Shown: positions 44,967-53,722, counted from the stretch's first letter. The stretch is 64,000 nt of DNA from Rhizobium leguminosarum (GCF_002953715.1 NZ_CP025012.1:2480001-2544000); one strand, 5' to 3'. The notes: a model not told the origin generated them from the sequence alone. A program made the numbers and translations.

Positions 44967-45959
44967 ATGAAGAAGTTCATGAACACTGCGGAAACCATGG
45001 TCGCCGAAAGCGTCGAAGGCTTCGTGCGCGCCCATGAGACCTTCGTGGTGTTCGGAGCCGAGCGCAAATGCATCCGCCGCCGCCATCTCACGCCTGAAAA
45101 GGTGGCGCTCATCTCCGGCGGCGGCGCCGGCCATGAACCGATGCATATCGGCTTCGTCGGCCACGGCATGCTGGATGCCGCCTGCGTCGGCCATATCTTC
45201 ACTTCGCCGACGCCGAGCCAGATCATTGCCGCCATCGAGGAGGCCGATACCGGCGCCGGCTGCCTGCTCGTGGTCAAGAATTACGACGGCGACCTGATGA
45301 ATTTCGAAATGGCGATCGAGATGGCCGGCGACCGCCACAGCCTCGACATGGTCGTCGTCAGCGACGATATCGAAACGTCGAGAACAGGCGAAGACCGTGG
45401 CCGGCGTGGCGTCGCCGGAACGCTCATCGTCGAAAAGCTCCTGGGTGCTGCTGCCGAACGCGGCATGTCGCTTGCCGAGTTGAAACAGCTCGGCGAAGGA
45501 TTGAACACACGCATCCGCTCGATGGGTGTGGCGCTGAACGGCGTGACGGTGCCGCAGACCGAGCGCACGACATTTGCGCTCGAACCCGGCGAAATGGAAA
45601 TGGGCGTCGGCATCCATGGCGAGCCCGGCCATGCCAGGCAGCCTTTCGCCGCCTCCGACGCCATTATCGGCCATCTCTGCGAGACCATCGCCGGCGACAT
45701 CGCGGCAACGCCTGATACCAAGGCGTTGCTCTTCGTCAACGGCCTCGGCGGCACGCCGCCCGCCGAACTTTACCTCGCCTATAATGGCGCCCGCCGCTTC
45801 ATCGAGGAAAGAGGCATCGCGATCGAGCGCTCACTGGTCGGAACCTACGTCACCTCGCTCGACATGCAGGGACTGTCGGTCACCCTCGCCCTGCTGACCG
45901 ACGAGGAGATCGCACTCTGGGACGCGCCGGTGGCGACGGCCGCGCTGCATTGGCCGTGA
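44967..45959 (+). CDS. dhaK: DhaK, substrate-binding subunit of PEP-dependent kinase
   Basis: 330 residues, stand-alone DhaK: GGGAGHEPMHIGFVG, NYDGDLMNFE and GIHGEPG with covalent-binding His217. It completes the DhaK-DhaL-DhaM set begun at 41589, although the gene lies after HPr, enzyme I and the HTH protein. It differs clearly from the DhaK half of the fused kinase, so the two did not arise by recent duplication. GGGAGGGG precedes ATG 44967. A GACGTAACATAATG stretch upstream may be an internal promoter region. Confidence 0.92.
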   Translation: MKKFMNTAETMVAESVEGFVRAHETFVVFGAERKCIRRRHLTPEKVALISGGGAGHEPMHIGFVGHGMLDAACVGHIFTSPTPSQIIAAIEEADTGAGCLLVVKNYDGDLMNFEMAIEMAGDRHSLDMVVVSDDIETSRTGEDRGRRGVAGTLIVEKLLGAAAERGMSLAELKQLGEGLNTRIRSMGVALNGVTVPQTERTTFALEPGEMEMGVGIHGEPGHARQPFAASDAIIGHLCETIAGDIAATPDTKALLFVNGLGGTPPAELYLAYNGARRFIEERGIAIERSLVGTYVTSLDMQGLSVTLALLTDEEIALWDAPVATAALHWP

Positions 45960-45974
45960 CAACTCCCAAGGGCG

Positions 45975-46703
45975 TCAGATGTAAAGTGGTGCCATCTTCC
46001 GCCAGGCGCCGGCGCGGTGGGCGCGTCCATCCCAGACATGCAACTGATGACCGACATTCTTGTCGGCGAGCAGCCGGCTGAGATAGCGGTTGTTGTCGAG
46101 GAAAGGGTCGGCGTCGCCGATGGTGAGAACGATCTCTAGCTGACGCAGCCTGTCGAGCCGCCAGTCGTCACCAAGCCCCGGCAGGAAATGCGCCGGCGTA
46201 TGGAAATAGACGCTGTCGTCGTAATAGCCGTCGAACAGGTCGCCGAAGGATTCCACCCTCATCGTCAGGTCGTAGCGGCCGGAAAAGGCGACGAGCTTGC
46301 GGAAGAGATGCGGATGGCGGAAGACGAGGCTCGCCGCCTGGAAGGCGCCGAGGCTGCATCCGTGCACGATGGTGCAGTCGTGCGAGTTCTTCGCCGCCAT
46401 CAGCGGCAGCACCTCGTTGAGGATATACTCTTCCAGAGCGGCATGCCGGCGGATGCGTTCGGCCGGATGGCGATGGAAGCCATAGAGGCTCTCGGCCGCC
46501 AGGCCCTCGATGCAATAGAGTTGAAGTTGCCCGGCCTGCAGCTTGTCGGCAAGGCTTCCGACCAGGCCGAGCTGCTCATATTCGAAGAAGCGCCCTTCCC
46601 GCGTCGGGAAAACCAGAACCTTGGCGCCGGCATGGCCGAACACCAGCATCTCCATGTCTCGATGCAGCCGCTGACTGTACCAGCGCAGATATTCGCGGTT
46701 CAT
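45975..46703 (-). CDS. Esterase D-like putative esterase
   Basis: 242 residues, alpha/beta hydrolase of the putative-esterase family. Nucleophile Ser in VHGCSLGAFQAA near 144; acid and His expected in GDADPFLDN and WDGRAHRAGAW. No signal peptide. It overlaps the acetyl-xylan-esterase-like gene by four bases, so the two are co-translated. Converges with dhaK, 15 bp apart. Confidence 0.85.
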   Translation of the reverse strand: MNREYLRWYSQRLHRDMEMLVFGHAGAKVLVFPTREGRFFEYEQLGLVGSLADKLQAGQLQLYCIEGLAAESLYGFHRHPAERIRRHAALEEYILNEVLPLMAAKNSHDCTIVHGCSLGAFQAASLVFRHPHLFRKLVAFSGRYDLTMRVESFGDLFDGYYDDSVYFHTPAHFLPGLGDDWRLDRLRQLEIVLTIGDADPFLDNNRYLSRLLADKNVGHQLHVWDGRAHRAGAWRKMAPLYI

Positions 46704-47659
46704 GGCACCCTGAAAAACTGTCCCACCTTGTCGCGGAGAACCGCCTCTTGCTCAGCGCTGCCAGGATAGTCGAAGTGCCCCGCATCCAGGATGAAGATTT
46801 CATTAAATTTGGGTATCGCATTTGCGACGGCGAACTGACAGGGCGGCGCCACCGAAGGATCGAACAGCGCAACGGCAACCAGCATCGGCACCTTGATCCG
46901 CGAAGCGGCTGTTGCAGCATCGTATAGGCGAAGCGTCCCCAACACATCCGCGTGTTTCTTATAATACTCCTGCACCGACTGCGCACTGCCGACGCTCGGT
47001 AACATCAGCCGCAGCGGCTGATGCCCGAAACTCGGCAGCGCCAGATGGCCGCGATCGATGCGCTCGTCGTAGGCGATCGCCATCGCCCCGACGCCGCCGC
47101 CGAAGCTGATGCCGCTATAGCCGATGTGCCCTGAAAGCCAGGGATAGAGTGACGTAAGCGTCGAGACGGCAAGCCAGATATCCTCGACGCAGCCGCCGAT
47201 GATATAGGATTTCGGCTTGTCGATATCGTGCAGCACATGCCAGGACGGGTTCTCGGAGATCGGCGGATGCGCGCTGAGCGACAGCCCCCGGCAGCAGGGA
47301 AAGATGAGTGCCGTTTCCCTGACCGGCAGATCGAAATCAGGATGATCCCGCCCGCCGTAACCGTGCCCGACAACGAGGCCGCGCCGCACCTGCCCTTCCC
47401 GCGGCAGGAGCAGCCAGCCGCCGATCCGAAACTCGCCGGTCGAGAGATAGACGAGGTCGAGCACATGCCAGTCAGCATGGGTGATCCGACTGCGGGAAAG
47501 CACCGGCTGCGGATCGACCGTCAGCGCCGCGAGATAACGCGCCTTCCAGAATGCATCGAAGCAATCAGGCGCCTCGGGCGGCTCGACCGCAAGAAGCTCT
47601 TCGAGCTGCACGCCGTAGGTCGGATCGAAGTCGAAGGGATGTGTCGTCGGAATACTCAT
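46700..47659 (-). CDS. Acetyl xylan esterase (AXE1)-family hydrolase
   Basis: 319 residues of the AXE1/cephalosporin-C deacetylase-like family. GHGYGGRDHPDFD oxyanion region, nucleophile Ser in YSGISFGGGVGAM near 200, Asp in VALFDPSVAPP and His in DAGHFDYPG. Cytoplasmic (no signal), so it deacetylates imported sugars or other small esters. Start ATG 47659 follows the usual distance from an AAGGC-type site; the upstream open frame is unconserved. Confidence 0.85.
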   Translation of the reverse strand: MSIPTTHPFDFDPTYGVQLEELLAVEPPEAPDCFDAFWKARYLAALTVDPQPVLSRSRITHADWHVLDLVYLSTGEFRIGGWLLLPREGQVRRGLVVGHGYGGRDHPDFDLPVRETALIFPCCRGLSLSAHPPISENPSWHVLHDIDKPKSYIIGGCVEDIWLAVSTLTSLYPWLSGHIGYSGISFGGGVGAMAIAYDERIDRGHLALPSFGHQPLRLMLPSVGSAQSVQEYYKKHADVLGTLRLYDAATAASRIKVPMLVAVALFDPSVAPPCQFAVANAIPKFNEIFILDAGHFDYPGSAEQEAVLRDKVGQFFRVP

Positions 47660-47741
47660 CCAAGGCTTGTCTCGTGAAAAGGCCGGCGGCGCAAGACTCT
47701 GCCTTAGCCAGCCGATAAACCTTACCGGTACTCGGACACCT

Positions 47742-48362
47742 TTACGCGGCGTCAGTCGCCTCGTGTCGCCCGGATGTGACGAAGAGCCTGCGGCCAACGG
47801 CGCGCGCAGTCTCCAGATGGGCGGCCGCATGGTCCAGTCCAGCTTCGAGCAACAGCTCCGATGTCACGACGCGGGCGCCGCAATAGTCGAAGATCCCGTG
47901 ATCGATCTGCGTCTTCATGGCGCCGAGATAGCCGTGCCGCATATAGGTCCCGGCATCGGCGCCGCCGAGGCCGACCAGATGCACCGGCAGGCGGCTAAGC
48001 AGCTTCACCAGCCCGGTATCCGGGCGATCGTCGTAAGCCCAGCCATTGGTGAACACCCGGTCGATCCATCCCTTGATAAGCCCCGGCATCGACCACCAGT
48101 AGACGGGATAGACGAGCACCAGCGCATCGGCACGGTCGATCCTTGCCTGCTCGGCGGCAACGTCGGCGGGCAGCACCCCTTTCCTCAGATGCAGAGCGAT
48201 ATCGGCGGCGGTGAACCGGGGATCGAAGCCCTCGGCCGCGAGATCGGCAAACTCGACGGAATGGCCTGCATCGGAAAGTGTGACACCTTCGGCAAGATGG
48301 GCGGCCACGCCGTGGGTGAGCGACTGGGGATCGGGATTCGCGACGACGATGAGCGCGTGCAT
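47742..48362 (-). CDS. NAD(P)H-dependent oxidoreductase, flavodoxin-like (NQO type)
   Basis: 206 residues: IVVANPDPQSLTHG phosphate loop, VYPVYWWSMPGLIKGWIDRVF flavin region, and GGADAGTYMRHGY. The family reduces quinones or xenobiotics using FMN or FAD. Divergent from a TetR gene with repeated operator-like sites between, so it is most likely the target of that repressor (YwrO/MdaB-like arrangement). Confidence 0.88.
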   Translation of the reverse strand: MHALIVVANPDPQSLTHGVAAHLAEGVTLSDAGHSVEFADLAAEGFDPRFTAADIALHLRKGVLPADVAAEQARIDRADALVLVYPVYWWSMPGLIKGWIDRVFTNGWAYDDRPDTGLVKLLSRLPVHLVGLGGADAGTYMRHGYLGAMKTQIDHGIFDYCGARVVTSELLLEAGLDHAAAHLETARAVGRRLFVTSGRHEATDAA

Positions 48363-48409
48363 GCAGAAAACTCCTGTTGAGTGATTGCGGACGGAAGTCG
48401 CGGGCTGTA

Positions 48410-48448
48410 TACCTTTGGTAAGCTACTTTCAGTAAGTTACCTTTGGTA
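48410..48448. promoter_or_regulatory. Duplicated TACC-TTT-GGTA operator-like sites
   Basis: TACCTTTGGTA occurs at 48410-48420 and again at 48438-48448, 28 bp apart, in the 93-bp space between the oxidoreductase and TetR genes. Each is a near-perfect palindrome (TACC/GGTA). A YxxTA-rich stretch TAAGCTACTTTCAGTAAG joins them. Two TetR dimers could cover both promoters. Confidence 0.6.
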
Positions 48449-48455
48449 TATAGTG

Positions 48456-49127
48456 ATGTCAAGCGCCGAAACAACAGGTCAGCCGACCGATCCGCAACCG
48501 CGCCGCCGACTGTCGCGGCAGGATCGGCATCGCCAGTTGCTCGACGTCGCTTGGCAGATCGCCCGTGACGAGGGAACGGAAGCGCTGACCCTCGGCCGGC
48601 TTTCCGAGCGGGCGGGCGTAACGAAACCCGTGGTCTATGATCATTTCGAAACCCGCCCCGGCCTGCTCGCAGCGCTCTACCGCGAATTCGACGCCCGCCA
48701 GACGGCTGTGATGGACGCAGCCCTTGCGGCAAGCCAGCCGTCGCTCGCCGACCGGGCCACAGTCATCGCCACCTCCTATGTCGACTGCGTGCTTCTTCAG
48801 GGCCGCGAAATCCCCGGTGTGATCGCAGCACTTGCCGGCTCGCCGGAACTCGAAAGGATCAAGCGCGAATATGAAGCCGCCTTCATCGAGAAATGCCGCA
48901 TCGCGCTTTCGCCCTTTACCGGTGCCGGCACGATCGCCGCAGCCGGCCTCTGGGCCATGCTCGGCGCCGCCGAAGCCCTCTCTTATGCCGCCGCGTCGGG
49001 CGACATCACCGCCGTCGAGGCAAAGAACGAACTCTTCGAAACCATCGTCGGGATGGTGGCGAGAAGTATGGGCGGCGGCACGCATCCCGATCACCTGCGC
49101 AATACGGCTGGCCTCGCATCGAGATGA
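48456..49127 (+). CDS. TetR family repressor of the adjacent oxidoreductase
   Basis: 223 residues. HTH at about 25-70 (LLDVAWQIARDEGTEALTLG and RLSERAGVTKPVVYDHFETR). The ligand domain is typical of TetR regulators of quinone or electrophile-responsive NQO genes, but no Cys sensor is obvious beyond two scattered Cys. ATG 48456 starts only 8 bp after the second operator copy, so autorepression is expected. Confidence 0.9.
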   Translation: MSSAETTGQPTDPQPRRRLSRQDRHRQLLDVAWQIARDEGTEALTLGRLSERAGVTKPVVYDHFETRPGLLAALYREFDARQTAVMDAALAASQPSLADRATVIATSYVDCVLLQGREIPGVIAALAGSPELERIKREYEAAFIEKCRIALSPFTGAGTIAAAGLWAMLGAAEALSYAAASGDITAVEAKNELFETIVGMVARSMGGGTHPDHLRNTAGLASR

Positions 49128-49136
49128 TCCGGCGGG

Positions 49137-49316
49137 AATACCTGTATCGAATCCACCGCCCGCTTCGCCATGGAACTCGGTTATTTCGCGACCCTGGTGA
49201 GCGACGCGACGGCCGCCTTCTCGCACCTAATGAGGCATGCTGCGCACAAGCTGAACGGCCCGACCTACGCCCATGCTATTCTGACGACGGCCGAACTCAT
49301 CGAAGTCTTGCCCAAG
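49137..49316 (+). pseudogene. 3' remnant of an isochorismatase-type cysteine hydrolase
   Basis: In frame +, codons from 49137 encode CIESTARFAMELGY (the catalytic Cys motif of isochorismatase-like hydrolases), then DATAAFSHLMRHAAH and TYAHAILTTAELIEVLP, the C-terminal half of that family. The first 100 or so residues are missing; the TetR stop is just 9 bp upstream. The frame remains open into the epoxide hydrolase gene. It may be a decayed gene or, less likely, be translated as an N-terminal extension. Confidence 0.7.
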
Positions 49317-49340
49317 GCGTCTGCTTCAAAGGACAATGCC

Positions 49341-50687
49341 ATGACCATGCTCTTCAAAATGCTCACAAGTGCCGGCTCGGAATCCCTGAACCGCGACCGG
49401 CGCAGGTTCCTGACCACCGCGGCGATCGGGATCGCCGCCGCGGGCGCGACCAGCCTGTTTCCGTCCTATCCGGCATCGGCTGCCACGGGAGATGCGATCC
49501 GCCCGTTTCGCGTCGACACTCCCGAGGCGGACCTCCTCGACCTTCGCCGGCGCGTGCTGGCAACACGCTGGCCCGAACGCGAGACGGTCGACGACCAGTC
49601 GCAGGGCATACAGCTCGAAAAGATCAAGCCGCTCGTCGATTATTGGGGCACCGGCTACGACTGGCGAAAGGCGGAAGCGAAGCTGAACGCGCTGCCGCAA
49701 TTCATCACCGAGATCGACGGCCTAGACATCCACTTCATTCACGTCCACTCGAAACATCCGAATGCCCTGCCCGTCATCATCACCCATGGCTGGCCGGCAT
49801 CGGTATTCGAGAGCCTCAAGATCATCGGCCCGCTCACCGATCCGACCGCTCATGGCGGACGCGCCGAAGATGCGTTCGACGTGGTCATTCCGTCGATGCC
49901 GGGCTACGGCTTCTCCGGCAAGCCGACCGGCACCGGCTGGGGACCGGACCGCATCGCGCGCGCCTGGGCGGAACTGATGAAGCGCCTCGCTTACAGCAGC
50001 TACGTCGCCCAGGGCGGCGACTGGGGCTCGCCGGTCTCCGGCGCGATGGCACGGCTCGCGCCACAAGGTCTGCTCGGCATCCACATTAACCTGCCGGCTG
50101 TCGTGCCGCCCGAAGTTGCCGCAGTGCTCGCCGCGGGCGGGCCGGCGCCGCAGCGACTCTCCACCGAGGAACGCGCGGCGTTCGATGCCCTCAGCGCCGC
50201 AGCCAAGATGGGAAACAGGTCCTATGCCACGATGATGGGCACGAGGCCGCAGACGATCGGCTACGCCATATCGGATTCGCCGGCCGGCCTTGCGGCATGG
50301 ACGCTCGGTCATCCAGGCTTCACGCACTGGACCTACGACAGCAGCGATCCCGAAAAGTCTCCCGATGAGGTGCTCGACGACATCACGCTTTACTGGTTGA
50401 CCAACAGCGCCGCTTCCTCGGCCCGGATCTACTGGGAATATGGCGGCGGGCGCAGTCCCGTCCTTGCGGCCGGCGAGAAGACCTCCAAGATCGCGCTTCC
50501 GGTCGCCATCACCGTCTTTCCTGGGGAGAGCTATCAGGCCCCGGAGACATGGGCCCGTCGCGCCTATCGCAACCTTATCTATTTCCACAAGGTCGACAAG
50601 GGCGGCCACTTCGCCGCCTGGGAGCAGCCGGAGCTCTTCTCCGCCGAGCTTCGAGCAGCGTTCAGGCCGCTGCGCCGACCGATATGA
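49341..50687 (+). CDS. Tat-exported epoxide hydrolase (EHN family)
   Basis: 448 residues. Twin-arginine signal: NRDRRRFLTTAAIGIAAAGA with cleavage near residue 48. EHN N-terminal domain (about 53-165: DLLDLRRRVLATRWPE, DYWGTGYDWRKAEA) followed by the alpha/beta hydrolase: ITHGWPASV, nucleophile Asp227 in GGDWGS, and His in KGGHFAAWEQP near 424. ATG 49341 is preceded by AAAGGAC. Paralogue of the gene cut at the right edge of the window, but that copy's N-terminus is not visible. Confidence 0.9.
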   Translation: MTMLFKMLTSAGSESLNRDRRRFLTTAAIGIAAAGATSLFPSYPASAATGDAIRPFRVDTPEADLLDLRRRVLATRWPERETVDDQSQGIQLEKIKPLVDYWGTGYDWRKAEAKLNALPQFITEIDGLDIHFIHVHSKHPNALPVIITHGWPASVFESLKIIGPLTDPTAHGGRAEDAFDVVIPSMPGYGFSGKPTGTGWGPDRIARAWAELMKRLAYSSYVAQGGDWGSPVSGAMARLAPQGLLGIHINLPAVVPPEVAAVLAAGGPAPQRLSTEERAAFDALSAAAKMGNRSYATMMGTRPQTIGYAISDSPAGLAAWTLGHPGFTHWTYDSSDPEKSPDEVLDDITLYWLTNSAASSARIYWEYGGGRSPVLAAGEKTSKIALPVAITVFPGESYQAPETWARRAYRNLIYFHKVDKGGHFAAWEQPELFSAELRAAFRPLRRPI

Positions 50688-50778
50688 GAGGAGCGGCGGC
50701 CCCTCGCCACTCAGGGATGCTGCCGCCTGGTATGAATGTCCATGATCGGCACCGGGGTCGCCTCCCTTGGCGCCAAGC

Positions 50779-51171
50779 TCACGGATTCCAGCCGCCGCTG
50801 CCATAGGGGCGCGTGATGATTTCAACCAGATGGCCGTTCGGATCTTCGAAATAGACCCCGCGCCCGCTGTCGTGGTCATTGGTCTCGCTCGGCTTCCGCT
50901 GGCCGGGGTCAGCCCAGTAGCGCAGGTTCCGCTCGCGAATTCGATTGAATATCGCCTCGAATTCACCGTCTCCGACCAGGAAGGCATAGTGTTGGCGGAC
51001 GATCTCGCCTTCCGTATCCATATAATCGAGATTGGCGTCATTGTCGGTCGTGACCATGTAGAACGGCCCCCAGCGCCGCGGCGCCGGCAGCCCCAACATG
51101 TCGGCCAGAAAATCTGCTGAGGCCTTGCTGTCGCGAGCCAAGAGGATTGTATGATTGAAGTGGATGGCCAT
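50779..51171 (-). CDS. VOC (glyoxalase/dioxygenase) family protein
   Basis: 130 residues with two beta-alpha-beta-beta-beta modules. Candidate metal ligands are His7 (HFNHTI), His62 (RQHYAFLV) and Glu118 (NGHLVEII), arranged as in extradiol or glyoxalase-like members. FYMVTTDNDANLDY and RGVYFEDPNGH are family blocks. ATG 51171 chosen; the longer upstream frame is unconserved. Substrate unknown. Confidence 0.85.
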   Translation of the reverse strand: MAIHFNHTILLARDSKASADFLADMLGLPAPRRWGPFYMVTTDNDANLDYMDTEGEIVRQHYAFLVGDGEFEAIFNRIRERNLRYWADPGQRKPSETNDHDSGRGVYFEDPNGHLVEIITRPYGSGGWNP

Positions 51172-51355
51172 AGCGGTCTCTCGCAAACGAGGTGAACTGC
51201 AACCTCGATGGAGGCTTAGCTCGGTTAAACACCCTCGGCCGCCTCTTGTTCCGAACCTCGGCCAAACTTGACGCGACCGTCGCGGCATCATGGCCCATCA
51301 CCAAAGCAAGCCGGTGACCAGCGGGCGAACGGCCTGCCGCTTCCCGGCCTCGGCA

Positions 51356-52138
51356 TCAGTCCGTATTCTGCCCCGCCGCCTTGAGGATCAGCTTTGTGAT
51401 CTCGTCCGGGTGGGAGATCAACGACAGATGGCTGGCCTGGATTTCAATGGTCTTTGCTCCCATGCGTTTGGCCATGAAGCGTTCGAGATCGGGATTGATC
51501 GTCCGGTCCTCGGTCGAGACGGCATACCAGCTCGGCTTCGAACGCCAGGCGGCCTGTGTCGTCTTGCCGGTCAGCAGCGCCTTTTGGAACGGTTGCTGCA
51601 CAGCATAGAGAACTTTCGCTTTCGCCTCCGGCAGGTCGCCGGCGAAATCACGCAGGAAGGCTTCCTCGCTGAGGCGTCCCTCGTCGCCGTCGAAGACGAT
51701 GCCGGCCGAAGCCGGTGGAGTCGGGAAGGTCTTGGCGAGAGCAGTATAATCCTCGCCTGCATCCGGCGCCCGCGCCGCGACATAGACGAGCGCCGAAACA
51801 TCCGGGTGCACGCCGGCCTCCGTGACCATCATGCCGGAAAACGAATGCCCAACCAGAACCGTCGGACCGTCCTGCCGGTCGAGCACCCGCTTCACGGCAG
51901 CGACGGCCTCGGGCAACGTCGTCAGCGGGTTCTGCACCGCCGTGGCATTGAGCCCGCCCGCCTGCAGGCGGGCGATCACCTCGGTCCAGCACGAGCCGTC
52001 GGCAAACAGCCCGTGCGCCAGCACGACGTTGCGCGCCTTCACAGGAACAGATGTCGCGGCCATGCCGCGGGTGGCAAGCAGAGAAGCGGCGGCGCCGGCA
52101 ACAAGGGCGGCCGAGAAAGTCCGTCTGTTCATCATCAT
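51356..52138 (-). CDS. Exported alpha/beta hydrolase
   Basis: 260 residues. N-terminal signal with NRRTFSAALVAGAAASLLA, close to a Tat signal, cleaved near residue 28. Then AHGLFADGSCW (HG dipeptide), nucleophile Ser in VGHSFSGMM, and a C-terminal His in ASHLSLISHPDE. Similar to periplasmic hydrolases that act on salicylate-like esters. Divergent from the GntR regulator gene at 52508. Confidence 0.87.
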   Translation of the reverse strand: MMMNRRTFSAALVAGAAASLLATRGMAATSVPVKARNVVLAHGLFADGSCWTEVIARLQAGGLNATAVQNPLTTLPEAVAAVKRVLDRQDGPTVLVGHSFSGMMVTEAGVHPDVSALVYVAARAPDAGEDYTALAKTFPTPPASAGIVFDGDEGRLSEEAFLRDFAGDLPEAKAKVLYAVQQPFQKALLTGKTTQAAWRSKPSWYAVSTEDRTINPDLERFMAKRMGAKTIEIQASHLSLISHPDEITKLILKAAGQNTD

Positions 52139-52507
52139 GATCTGGTTCCTTGTGCGTCCAGGAATTGAAGGATCGAAAGCATGTCGGCTCGGGACCGAGG
52201 AACGGAAGCCAAGTCAAAATCGGTTGGTCTGATGCCATGTCGGAACGGTTCGCTTTGCCCGGCTCCAGGCGCTGGCCTTCGTAGCGTTGCGAGTTCCCGT
52301 CGTATTCAAATTCGGTATTTGAAGCGGTTTTGCGTATGCAAAAGCCCGCTTACTGGAGATTTATGTATTCCCATCTGACATAAAGTCAATTATTGAATAC
52401 GTAACACCTTCGTGATGCCGCACATGTATACGCCGAACGGTCAAGCAATCGCATTTGCATACACGGGCGCTTGGGGACGATGCCTGAAACAGATTGGAGA
52501 CAACGGA
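52139..52507. promoter_or_regulatory. Divergent control region, alpha/beta hydrolase / gntR
   Basis: 369 bp without a gene. AT-rich around 52370-52400 (TGACATAAAGTCAATTATTG), with TTTGCATAC-type sequence at about 52449 and TGCGTATGCAAAA at 52331, whose GTATGCAAA/TTTGCATAC parts are inverted copies about 110 bp apart. They are candidate GntR sites. Confidence 0.4.
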
Positions 52508-53194
52508 ATGGCAAATGGTTTCGAAACCGGGGATGACGGCGATGATCGCGGATTGCTCTCCGACCGCATTCGCAACGCCCTGACCGATGAGATCGCCGCC
52601 GGCACGCTGGCGGCGGGCGCAGCGTTGGACGAACAGCAGCTTGCCGATCGTTTCGGCGCCTCCCGCACACCGGTTCGCGAAGCGCTGCGTCAGCTGGCTG
52701 CGGGCGGCCTCGTCGAGCTTCGCGCCCGGCGCGGCGGCGTCGTCGCCCGTATGACGCCGGAACGCATCATGGAGATGTTCGAGACGGTGGCCGAGATCGA
52801 GGCGGTATGTGTCAGGCTCGCCACCTACCGCATGACGCCGCTGGAGCGGAGCCACCTGATCGAACTGCACGACCTCTCAGAGCCGATTGTCGAAGCCGGA
52901 AATTTCGACGCCTATGACAGCTTCAATCGCCAATTCCATGAAGCCATCTATCACGCCACCCACAATGGCTTCCTTGCCGAACAGGCGATCGCCGTGCGCA
53001 ACCGCCTGAACGCCTTCCGGCGCACGCAATTGCGCCAGGGCGAACGGCTGCGCCGATCCCGGGACGAACACGAGGCGATCATGCAGGCGATCGCCGAAGG
53101 CGATGGCGAAATGGCATCGCGACGCATGCGCGCCCACATGCTGAATGCCGCCACGTCGCTGCGCCGTTTCATCGAAGCCAACAAGCCGGCGTAA
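52508..53194 (+). CDS. GntR family regulator (FadR subfamily)
   Basis: 228 residues. wHTH at about 15-85 (LADRFGASRTPVREALRQL) and an FCD ligand domain with the metal-binding residues Asp/His (FNRQFHEAIYHATHN, RDEHEAIMQAI). FCD regulators bind carboxylates. Its likely target is the divergent alpha/beta hydrolase. ATG 52508 follows GGAGACAACGG. The 369-bp divergent space also holds AT-rich TGTATACG-type sequence near 52425. Confidence 0.9.
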   Translation: MANGFETGDDGDDRGLLSDRIRNALTDEIAAGTLAAGAALDEQQLADRFGASRTPVREALRQLAAGGLVELRARRGGVVARMTPERIMEMFETVAEIEAVCVRLATYRMTPLERSHLIELHDLSEPIVEAGNFDAYDSFNRQFHEAIYHATHNGFLAEQAIAVRNRLNAFRRTQLRQGERLRRSRDEHEAIMQAIAEGDGEMASRRMRAHMLNAATSLRRFIEANKPA

Positions 53195-53204
53195 GTTCGA
53201 CGCC

Positions 53205-53603
53205 CTACGGCGCGGGGCAGCGGTATTTGTAGGCGATCAACGTCGTCATCAGCTCGTCGCCCGTGGCCTCGCGTATGCCGGGATTCTCTTCCAGGAATGT
53301 ACACAACGTATTGCTGATTGCTTCCGCCGTCGTTCCCACCGGCACACAGACGTTTACCCCAACGGAGTTGGCAAAATACGCCGAGTTCACCATTGCTTTC
53401 GGCGCGGGAACGACTTCGGTGAAAATTCGGCGGGCCAGATACTCGTCCCGGTTCCACTTGTCCAACCAACCCGCGACATATCCAACGACAAACTGCCGTG
53501 AGCCGCCGCAATCAGAATAAAGGAGGTCACCGCTGGAAAATCCGGCGGGAATCTTTGCAGAAACCGTTGCCAAAAGGGTGGCGATAAGAATGCCCGACAT
53601 CAC
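53205..53603 (-). CDS. Rap1a/Tai-like exported protein
   Basis: 132 residues. A signal peptide (MMSGILIATLLATVSA) is followed by a Rap1a/Tai-type domain: SGDLLYSDCGGSRQFVVGYVAGW, NVCVPVGTTAEAISNTLCTFLEENP and a C-terminal YRCPAP; four Cys can form two disulfides. Rap1a proteins are immunity factors for type VI amidase effectors, but no T6SS or amidase gene is in this window. Confidence 0.75.
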   Translation of the reverse strand: MMSGILIATLLATVSAKIPAGFSSGDLLYSDCGGSRQFVVGYVAGWLDKWNRDEYLARRIFTEVVPAPKAMVNSAYFANSVGVNVCVPVGTTAEAISNTLCTFLEENPGIREATGDELMTTLIAYKYRCPAP

Positions 53604-53722
53604 ATCTCCAAAGCTCGCAATAACGCAGAGCTTTGATCGGAACCGTGTCGGACATTAGCTTAAAACGTGTCTTCTTTTTTGCTGCAACTAAAAACAAAAT
53701 GGCCGCTAATCTCACCTCAGCC

